Assembly (NCBI GenBank): GCA_016873435.1
Contig: VGXF01000002.1
Span: 173,101 to 237,100 of the forward strand
Direction of reading: 5' to 3'
DNA from: Nitrospira sp.
GTDB taxonomy: Bacteria > Nitrospirota > Nitrospiria > Nitrospirales > Nitrospiraceae
DNA: 64,000 bases
Made by a program: the position numbers and the translations under genes
Notes under the pieces: model-generated
The model's database searches: none
What the model was told of the DNA's origin: nothing
The model's input: the letters and a program-made list of their open reading frames with translations, nothing else
Part shown: positions 56,093 through 64,000 of the stretch, one piece after another
How the letters are laid out: every line of letters begins with the position of its first letter
How positions within the stretch are numbered: position 1 is the stretch's first letter

Positions 56093-57260
56093 GCGCGGTC
56101 TCCATCATCAAAACAAATTGTTCGAAGAGATAGGCCGAATCATGCGGACCAGGCGACGCTTCCGGATGGTATTGGACCGACAGCACTGGCTTGTCGAGAC
56201 AGATCATACCCTCAACCGAATCGTCGTTCAGGCTCAAATGGCTGAGTGCGACGCGCCCGAACGGCGTTGTGATGACTGACGGATTCTTGGCGTTCGCTGT
56301 CACGCCGGCAGGAGGCCTCACCGCAAAATTATGGTTCTGCGAGGTGATCTCGACCTTGCGGGTACGCAGGTCTATGACGGGATGGTTGGCCGCATGATGG
56401 CCAAATTTCAATTTGTAGGTCTTCAGACCGAGCGCAAGGCCGAGAATCTGATGGCCGAGGCAGATGCCGAGGATCGGACGCGTGCCGATCAATGATCGGG
56501 CTGCCGCAATCGCGTAGGGTACGCCTTCCGGGTCGCCGGGACCGTTGGAGAGCACAATGCCATCTGGCTTCATGGCCTCGACCCTCTGCGCCGGAGTTGA
56601 GGCCGGTACGACGGTGACTGAGCAGCCGACGTCCACCAGTCGCCGTAAAATATTCTGTTTTACGCCGAAATCGTAGACGACCACCTTGAAACGGCGGGCG
56701 GAGCTCTTTTTCGCCTGCCCGCCTGCGACCGGTGCCCAAGCCCCCGAGCCCTCGGTCCATTCATAGTGCTTGGCACAGGTCACTTCAGCGGCCAGATCGC
56801 GTCCGATAATGGAGGGCGCGGTGCGGGCCTTCTCGACAGCACGTTTCTGGTCCAGATCCACGTGCGAGATCAGCCCCTGCTGTGTGCCATTTTCGCGCAG
56901 GTGTCGTGTGAGCTCACGCGTGTCGATCCCCTGGATACCGACGACCTTTGCAGCTTTCAGGTAGCTGTCCAACGATTGCTCAGCCCGCCAGTTACTCGAT
57001 GTGCGGCTGGCCTCCTTGACGATAAAGCCCTCGACCCAGAGTCGCCAGGATTCGCGGTCCTCCCGCGCCACGCCATAGTTGCCAATCTGCGGGCAGGTCA
57101 TGGTCACGATTTGACCTTTATAAGAGGGATCGGTCAGGATTTCTTGATAGCCGGTCATGGCCGTGTTGAAGACCACCTCCCCAGCTGATTCCCCCTCGTG
57201 GCCGAGCGGCTGACCTTCAAAGACCGTTCCATCAGCCAAAGCTAAAATTGCTTTTTTCAT
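56085..57260 (-). CDS. carA: Carbamoyl-phosphate synthase small subunit
   Basis: Glutamine amidotransferase subunit that feeds ammonia to CarB. 391 residues: N-terminal domain [20 protein letters not shown] and [20 protein letters not shown], glutaminase domain with [15 protein letters not shown] (Cys nucleophile), [15 protein letters not shown], and [16 protein letters not shown] with His and Glu. In the pyr operon between the DUF4149 gene and sppA. Its family start [12 protein letters not shown] is at ATG 57260. Confidence 0.97.
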   Translation of the reverse strand: MKKAILALADGTVFEGQPLGHEGESAGEVVFNTAMTGYQEILTDPSYKGQIVTMTCPQIGNYGVAREDRESWRLWVEGFIVKEASRTSSNWRAEQSLDSYLKAAKVVGIQGIDTRELTRHLRENGTQQGLISHVDLDQKRAVEKARTAPSIIGRDLAAEVTCAKHYEWTEGSGAWAPVAGGQAKKSSARRFKVVVYDFGVKQNILRRLVDVGCSVTVVPASTPAQRVEAMKPDGIVLSNGPGDPEGVPYAIAAARSLIGTRPILGICLGHQILGLALGLKTYKLKFGHHAANHPVIDLRTRKVEITSQNHNFAVRPPAGVTANAKNPSVITTPFGRVALSHLSLNDDSVEGMICLDKPVLSVQYHPEASPGPHDSAYLFEQFVLMMETAHA

Positions 57261-57263
57261 GTC

Positions 57264-57788
57264 TTACAAATAGTTCTTAATGTATGACTTTAGTTTCACA
57301 ACCATCAGGGCAATCCCCAACCCGAGATTTAGTATATACAGCGCACGAACAACTGTGTGCACCTTGAAAAATGCGGCATAAGCGATCTTTCGTGCCGTGT
57401 CATCCTTGACGGCAAAGGCTTCTTCTTGAAGTATAACCGACTCTGGACCAAGCCAAGCGATGATGGCCAGGGCTACCACCACCATAATTCCGAACAGTAG
57501 GGCTTCCGCCCGGCCAGGCTGGGCTTGAGGCTCTCCGGCTTGTGTCAGCCAGGCACGGCCGGCCAGCGCCCCGCCCATCAGAGCCATGGCTACCAGCACG
57601 GCGCGGTTGTACCCGTCAAAGGTGCGTGTCAGAAACCGCCCGCCCGGCTCCATACCGAACGAGTTGAAGACCGCTGGAATGACAACTGCCACGATGATGA
57701 TTAGGCCTCCCGTCCAAACTGCCAGTGCCAGCCAGTCGAGTGCGAGACAGGTTAGCAGTCCCTTCGACGGCGTGGGAGAATCCCCCAT
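57264..57788 (-). CDS. DUF4149-like integral membrane protein
   Basis: A 174-residue protein with four hydrophobic segments (ALDWLALAVWTGGLIIIVAV, AVLVAMALMGGALAGRAWL, ALLFGIMVVVALAIIAWL, VVRALYILNLGLGIALMVV), matching the TMEM205/DUF4149 pattern. Role unknown; DUF4149 proteins are often found singly near heme or nucleotide genes. ATG 57788 (MGDSPTPSKG) starts one base after the pyrC stop and its stop is three bases before carA, so it is firmly inside the pyrimidine operon. Confidence 0.75.
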   Translation of the reverse strand: MGDSPTPSKGLLTCLALDWLALAVWTGGLIIIVAVVIPAVFNSFGMEPGGRFLTRTFDGYNRAVLVAMALMGGALAGRAWLTQAGEPQAQPGRAEALLFGIMVVVALAIIAWLGPESVILQEEAFAVKDDTARKIAYAAFFKVHTVVRALYILNLGLGIALMVVKLKSYIKNYL

Positions 57789-57789
57789 G

Positions 57790-59063
57790 TTACGAAGCCG
57801 CGTCAAAGACGATCCGGCCGCCTACGAGAGTAGAGAGGATGCGACCCTTCACTTTCCATCCGGCAAAGGGTGTGTTCCGGCTCTTTGAGCGGAAGCGCGC
57901 GGGGTCCACTTCCCAGACGGCGTTCAGATCAGTGATTGCTACGTCCGCATCGGCGCCGGGGGCCAGCGTGCCCTTGTCCAGTCCGAAGGCTTTGGCCGGA
58001 TCGGTCGTGAGCTTAGCCACGGCAGCTTCGAGCGAGAGTGTTCCCTCCTCTACAAGCGTGAGCGTCAAGGGCCAGGCGGTTTCTAGTCCGACGATGCCGT
58101 GAGGCGCCGCGGCAAACTCCTGCTGTTTTTCCTGTGTTGCGTGCGGCGCGTGGTCGGTGGCGATGACGTCGATCGTCCCGTCGCGCAAACCGTCCTTGAT
58201 CGCCTGCACGTCCGCCCAGGTCCGCAGCGGCGGATTCATCTTAGCGTGTGTGTTGTAGCCGCTACAGGCCTCCTCCGTCAGCATAAAATGATGCGGGCTG
58301 GCTTCCGCTGTGACCTTGAGGCCGCGCGCCTTTGCTTCCCTGACCAGGCGCACCGAGCCAGCCGTGCTGAGGTGGGCAAGATGCAGCCGCGCGCCGGTTA
58401 GCTCGGCGAGCGCCAGATTGCGGGCGACCATGATGTCCTCCGCGGCCGCTGGCACACCGGGCAGCCCGAGTTGTGTCGACACGATCCCCTCATTCATGCA
58501 GCCGCCTTCTGAGAGATGTAGATCCTCACAGTGATCCACCACCGGGATGTCGAAGGCCATCGCGTATTCCATTGCCCGGCGCATGACGAGGCTGTTCATG
58601 ACCGGCAGGCCGTCGTCCGAGATGGCCACGCACCCGGCGCGCCGCAAATCGCCAATCTCGGCCAGGTCCTTGCCGCCCGAGCCCTTGGTGATGGCGCCAA
58701 TCGGAAAGACGTTTGCGGTACCAGCCGCGCGGGCTTTCTCGAGAATGAATTCCGTGATGGTCTGGTTGTCGTTGACCGGGTTGGTGTTCGGCATACAGCA
58801 GACGGAGGTGAAGCCCCCGGCCACGGCTGAGGCGGCGCCGCTCCTGATCGTTTCCTTGTACTCGAAGCCCGGCTCACGGAAATGCACATGGAGGTCGATG
58901 AAGCCGGGTGTCACAAGTTTCCCTGTCGCGTCAATGATCGTGGCACCGGCTGGCGCCTTGAGTGTCGGCCCCACCGCTGAGATTTTTCCATGCTCGATCA
59001 AGACGTCGGCCGGACCGTTCGCGCGACCGGGATCCATCACCTGCCCGCTTTTAATAAGGATAA

Positions 59064-59067
<4 letters not shown>
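57790..59067 (-). CDS. pyrC: Dihydroorotase
   Basis: Cyclises N-carbamoylaspartate to dihydroorotate. 425 residues, class I (long) type: [19 protein letters not shown] with the HxH zinc site, the carboxylated-Lys region replaced by the class I arrangement, [37 protein letters not shown] and [18 protein letters not shown] with the active Asp. All metal-binding residues are present, so it is probably active rather than an inactive PyrX partner. Overlaps pyrB by four bases. Confidence 0.95.
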
Positions 59068-60756
<1,689 letters not shown>

Positions 60757-60768
60757 GGCAGATCTCCT

Positions 60769-60790
60769 TGCTCACCTCGCAGGATGAGCA
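60769..60790 (-). promoter_or_regulatory. PyrR-binding RNA hairpin
   Basis: Minus-strand TGCTCA-TCCTGCGAGG-TGAGCA: a perfect 6-bp stem around a loop. The segment CATCCTGCGAGGTG fits the PyrR consensus ARUCCNGNGAGGYU at 12 of 14 positions. The 3' arm touches the leader AAGGAG (60769-60764), so bound PyrR should hinder ribosome loading. Confidence 0.75.
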
Positions 60791-60804
60791 TTAAAGGCGA
60801 CGCC

Positions 60805-60834
60805 ATCTTATCCAGAGATTGTGGGACCTGTCAA
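60805..60834 (-). promoter_or_regulatory. Promoter of the pyr operon
   Basis: Minus-strand TTGACA (60834-60829), an 18-base spacer and TAAGAT (60810-60805). The expected start near 60798 lies a few bases before the PyrR hairpin. Confidence 0.65.
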
Positions 60835-61143
60835 GTTATCGGCAATGGTCAGGCCGTTCTGGTCCAGTGGATCCGGAGCGATTCCCTACTCGGAGGTTTT
60901 CTTTTCCGCCTCGATCACGTTCGTGACCTGCACGATGGCCAGCGCCACCAAGGTGGGATCGATGCATAGTGAACAAGGGATGAAGCAGCGGAGCCAGCAG
61001 GCATCAACTCGATCCAGGGTGCGTGCCTATCTACAAAGTATGCCACCGCTGGTGTTGGCTGACGCGCGGGGGTGGGCTTAACAGTGATGCAGTGGTCTGG
61101 GCAGGAATAACTCGGTCCGTCAGTACACAACTGTCGATCCGTG
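60835..61143. other. Intergenic region upstream of the pyr promoter
   Basis: About 310 bases between the pyr promoter and the 3' end of the 591-residue gene. On the minus strand, one frame ending at TAG 60886-60888 reads DPTLVALAIVQVTNVIEAEK and then KTSE, which looks like a protein C terminus, but it has no start codon and degenerates upstream. A remnant is possible; nothing else was seen. Confidence 0.3.
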
Positions 61144-62919
61144 TCAGGCCGTAGCGAGCGAATAGAGCGTCAGGTCACTCTTGAGGCGCGCATTGGGCAA
61201 AATAGTCCGGTGCAGGCGAAAGGTTGGGAGGGATTCGACCAGCTCGGCCTGGAGAATGCGCAGCGGCTGGGCTTGTACGACTGAGTGAAGCGAGCTGGGC
61301 CCGGCGATAAAGGCCATGCCTGTGGGTGTCAACGCGCCAGCCACGGCCCGTACGGTTTCGAGCAGTTTCAGTGTGTCAGAATAAATCGCGAACGGAATCC
61401 ACACATACAGCAGATCGATGGGCCGTCCGTAGTGGGCATTGTCCCCTGCGGTCTCCGGCATGAACGAGATGTGCTTGATCCAGTCCCACCGCTGCAGTCG
61501 GGCCAGTGTCTGCCACAGAAATTGAGCCTGCTTTTGTGCATAGGCCGGATGCCGATAGCGCACGCCGTATGTGCGAGGACGGTCCAGCTTCACACAGGGT
61601 GTGATGGCCGCATCGAATCGATCAATGAGAATCGTGTTGGCTTTGTTCAGGAGTGCCGCCAAAGATGGCTTCTGCTCGAAACTATCCTGCAGGTAGTCGG
61701 CCACAAACGGCTGCGAGGCCAGCTCTCCTATTTCCTTCGCGTCATCCGGATACAACAAAACGGACGAAAAAGCGTCGTGGGGTGTGACAACCGGTGGAAT
61801 AGTGCCGAACAACGATTGCCATCCGATCGGAGCAAGCGGATGAGTGGGCAGCGACGATTCGTGCAGTGTTCCCCACGACGGTTGCACGGGGATGTCGGCG
61901 CGTGTGTCACGATCTTTCAGGACCAGTGTCCCCTGCTTGGCCGAGACGGATCGTTCGAAGGGGGCCATCAGTCCCGGGCCAGTTGCCGCGAAGGGCAGAC
62001 CCGCTGGATCGTCCCACTTGGTCGCTTTCTGCACTTTGCCCCCCCGAATTGTGACGCAGAGGCTGTGCGCCGTATCGAAATATCGCAGCGGTGGGTCCGG
62101 TGCTGGCAGCCAGGTCACCTCGTGCGAGCGTGGGACATCCATAAAGATGGGAAAGGGATCGCCTCCGCCCGGCACGCTCGGTATGAAGGAAGCCCCAAAC
62201 AATTTATAGGCCGCTTCGGACGGATAGGTCGGGATCCCGCGATAGCGTAGCGGCAGGGGCTTCCCCTCGTTCTGATCATCGTAAAGTCCTCGGATCAGTT
62301 CAAACATGGCCGAGCCCGTGCCCGGGAGCAGGGATTGAAACAGCTCCACGACTGGCAGGAAATCAATGCAGGCCCAGTGCATGGCGCTCATGCAGGCCAT
62401 GAATGTTGCGCTCTCAAAGGTCCCAATCTCCAGCACATAAAACGCGTCCTTCTTATGGCGGATCGTGGCTATGCCCATCTGGTTAATCGTCAAGTCATCA
62501 TCACCATAGAACAATTTGACCGCCTCGAGCGGCAGGCGCATGGCCTGCGCGGCCATCTGCCGCAGATCGTCCGGGCGCAACTGCTGCCAACCGGGCTTCC
62601 GTGAAAGGTCGAGGGTTGTCGTATTGACGAGCCCTTCGGGCTTCAGGCCGACCCACTGCCCCCAGTCTAGTCGCACACGCGCGCGGACTAGGCAGGGTTT
62701 CCCAGCGACCGTCGTTCCCCACTCGCATTCGTGGAGCGGATGGCCGTCCGGGTCCGTGGCAAGGATCCGACGGTTATGAGGGCCGTAGAAGATGAGGTGT
62801 CCACTACGCAGACGCTGCACCCGCCCACCGGCAGCGCGCAGATCGTTAACGAAGGGCAGATTGACTGGGAAAACGACGTTGCCGGGACGGGTCAGCTCGG
62901 AGAGGTACGACGGAGCCAC
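61144..62919 (-). CDS. Large conserved-looking protein of unknown function (591 residues)
   Basis: A soluble protein without signal peptide or membrane helix. I could not assign it. The N terminus is beta-rich (SGHLIFYGPHNRRILATDPD, WGTTVAGKPCLVRARVRLDW). A middle part has MSAMHWACIDFLPVVELFQS and the C-terminal 150 residues, after YGVRYRHPAYAQKQAQFLWQ, alternate helix and strand (LLETVRAVAGALTPTGMAFI), vaguely like a methyltransferase fold without a glycine-rich SAM motif. It begins at GTG 62919, one base after the proA stop, so the two genes are probably co-transcribed. Codon use and GC look like the neighbours. Confidence 0.7.
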   Translation of the reverse strand: MAPSYLSELTRPGNVVFPVNLPFVNDLRAAGGRVQRLRSGHLIFYGPHNRRILATDPDGHPLHECEWGTTVAGKPCLVRARVRLDWGQWVGLKPEGLVNTTTLDLSRKPGWQQLRPDDLRQMAAQAMRLPLEAVKLFYGDDDLTINQMGIATIRHKKDAFYVLEIGTFESATFMACMSAMHWACIDFLPVVELFQSLLPGTGSAMFELIRGLYDDQNEGKPLPLRYRGIPTYPSEAAYKLFGASFIPSVPGGGDPFPIFMDVPRSHEVTWLPAPDPPLRYFDTAHSLCVTIRGGKVQKATKWDDPAGLPFAATGPGLMAPFERSVSAKQGTLVLKDRDTRADIPVQPSWGTLHESSLPTHPLAPIGWQSLFGTIPPVVTPHDAFSSVLLYPDDAKEIGELASQPFVADYLQDSFEQKPSLAALLNKANTILIDRFDAAITPCVKLDRPRTYGVRYRHPAYAQKQAQFLWQTLARLQRWDWIKHISFMPETAGDNAHYGRPIDLLYVWIPFAIYSDTLKLLETVRAVAGALTPTGMAFIAGPSSLHSVVQAQPLRILQAELVESLPTFRLHRTILPNARLKSDLTLYSLATA

Positions 62920-62920
62920 G

Positions 62921-64000
62921 TCACTCGCGGATCTGGCCGGAGCCGAGCACGATGAATTTCATCGAGGTGAGTTCTTCGAGCCCCATCGGCCCGCGCGCGT
63001 GGATGCGCGTGGTACTGATGCCGATCTCCGCGCCGAGGCCGAACTGGTAGCCGTCGTTGAGGCGTGTCGAGGCGTTGACCATCACGGCGCTGGCGTCGAC
63101 CTTGCGCAGGAAGTGCAGGGCGCGTGCGTAATCGTTTGTAATGATAGACTCCGTGTGCCGCGAGCCGTAGGTTTCAATGTGTGTCAGTGCCTCGTCCAGA
63201 TTCTTGACGACCTTCACGGCCAGAATCAGCGAGAGAAACTCCTGCCCGTAGTCACTCTCAGAAGCCGGCTTGGCCTCGAGCGCCAACTGGCAGGTTTTGG
63301 GGCAGCCACGCACTTCCACCTTGGCGTCGACAAGTTTCCTCACCAGCGCAGGCACGAAGGTGCGCGCGATCTGCTGATGTACCAGCAGCGTTTCCATAGC
63401 ATTGCACGTCGCAGGCCGCTGGACTTTCGCGTTGAGGCATATGCGCTCAGCCATCGCCAGATCGGCATCCTGATCCACATAGATATGGCAGATGCCTTTG
63501 TCATGCTTGATCACCGGAATCGTAGACTGCTCCATCACGGTCTTCATCAGCGCGTCGCCGCCCCGTGGGATGATCAGGTCCACGTATTTGTCCTGTTTGA
63601 GCAGCAAGTGCGCCACTTCCCGCTCCGTCCGTTCGATAAAAGTGATTGAGCCCGCTGGTACGCCTGCCCGTTCAGCGGCGTCCGACAAAATTGCGGCAAC
63701 GACTGTATTGGAATGAATTGCCTCCGATCCACCACGCAGGATACAGACGTTCCCGGATTTCAGGCAGAGAGCGGCCGAATCGGCCGTTACATTCGGGCGA
63801 GATTCGTAAATAATACCGATCACGCCAATGGGCACGCGAATCTTCCCGACCTGCATGCCGTTTGGCCGCGTCCACATTTTGGGTGCTTCGCCGAGCGGAT
63901 CGGGCAGCTTGATAATTTGCCGGATGCCCTCCGCCATTTCCGTGATACGTCCTGGCGTCAGTTTCAGGCGGTCAGCCATAGCCTTGCTGCCCTTGGTTTG
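62921..64000 (-). CDS. proA: Gamma-glutamyl phosphate reductase (5' end outside window)
   Basis: NADPH-dependent reductase of proline synthesis, aldehyde-dehydrogenase fold. The frame is open to the window edge, so the first 50-60 residues are missing. Present are LPDPLGEAPKMWTRPNGMQV, VPIGVIGIIYESRPNVTADS, CLKSGNVCILRGGSEAIHSN, DLIIPRGGDALMKTVMEQST and the catalytic cysteine in VQRPATCNAMETLLVHQ, then the C-terminal TRIHARGPMGLEELTSMKFI. proB usually lies close and may be just beyond the window. A 591-residue unknown gene follows. Confidence 0.96.
   Translation of the reverse strand, partial: QTKGSKAMADRLKLTPGRITEMAEGIRQIIKLPDPLGEAPKMWTRPNGMQVGKIRVPIGVIGIIYESRPNVTADSAALCLKSGNVCILRGGSEAIHSNTVVAAILSDAAERAGVPAGSITFIERTEREVAHLLLKQDKYVDLIIPRGGDALMKTVMEQSTIPVIKHDKGICHIYVDQDADLAMAERICLNAKVQRPATCNAMETLLVHQQIARTFVPALVRKLVDAKVEVRGCPKTCQLALEAKPASESDYGQEFLSLILAVKVVKNLDEALTHIETYGSRHTESIITNDYARALHFLRKVDASAVMVNASTRLNDGYQFGLGAEIGISTTRIHARGPMGLEELTSMKFIVLGSGQIRE

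Noticed and set aside
61285..62250. 321-residue ORF opposite the 591-residue unknown gene
   Set aside because: The minus-strand frame is longer, starts one base after proA and has protein-like composition; the plus frame is Arg/Cys-rich like a shadow.

Overview
The window is a 64-kb stretch of GC-rich bacterial chromosome, densely packed with housekeeping genes. It carries Kdo/heptose lipopolysaccharide genes (kdsA, kdsB, kdsD, a heptose-7-phosphate kinase), a DegP-type periplasmic protease and several lipoproteins, so the cell is a Gram-negative diderm. Gene content and style, plus one intergenic palindromic element that resembles a repeat I remember from Nitrospira genomes, suggest a Nitrospirota (Nitrospira-like) organism. 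No rRNA or other decisive marker is present, so the assignment is an inference. I see no prophage, insertion sequence, CRISPR array or defence island.

Layout. 1-3.4 kb: end of ftsH, then folP and glmM. 3.4-3.9 kb: an AT-rich island and an ORF remnant running into mtnA. 5.1-11.4 kb: aat (minus strand), ndk, a TPR/PgaB-like lipoprotein, gcvH-lpdA, a comEA-like pseudogene with three in-frame stops, and tyrS. 11.5-18.8 kb: tRNA-Gly(CCC), two small membrane or secreted proteins, rpmB, recG, a Ppx/GppA phosphatase, a GGQ release-factor-like protein, a PqqD-methyltransferase fusion and a cupredoxin. 19-23.4 kb: a charge-segregated Lys-rich/acidic protein, two unknown or pentapeptide-type proteins, scpA-scpB, a two-heme mini-cytochrome and a MoaD/ThiS-like protein. 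23.5-33.6 kb: accA and dnaE diverge from purH-purD-tsaC; then a small lipoprotein, an FmdB zinc ribbon and aspC. 33.6-35.1 kb: coaD, rsmD and a small zinc-ribbon protein.

35.4-46.6 kb is one long minus-strand gene train (lepA-lepB-hldA-kdsB-pyrG-kdsA-kdsD-pgsA-plsY-TrkA_C protein-degP). Many of its genes overlap by four bases, and it is read from a consensus TTGACA-N17-TATAAT promoter. It joins translation, protein export, LPS sugar synthesis, phospholipid synthesis and envelope quality control. That promoter lies back to back with the bioA promoter, and their -35 hexamers overlap. A GH15 glucoamylase follows bioA.

50.3-60.8 kb is the pyrimidine operon: pyrR-pyrB-pyrC-DUF4149-carA-sppA-M48 peptidase-carB, with greA behind it. 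Its leader is the most striking element of the window. It has a sigma70 promoter, a hairpin whose loop matches the PyrR-binding consensus and abuts a strong Shine-Dalgarno site, a 72-codon ORF that contains an intrinsic terminator, and an ATGA overlap of that ORF with pyrR. This suggests that PyrR blocks leader translation, so that the terminator forms. The window ends with a large unknown protein behind proA, whose start lies outside.

Coding assignments come from my reading of motifs and lengths. Promoters are matches to -35/-10 consensus with 17-18 bp spacing and have not been tested.
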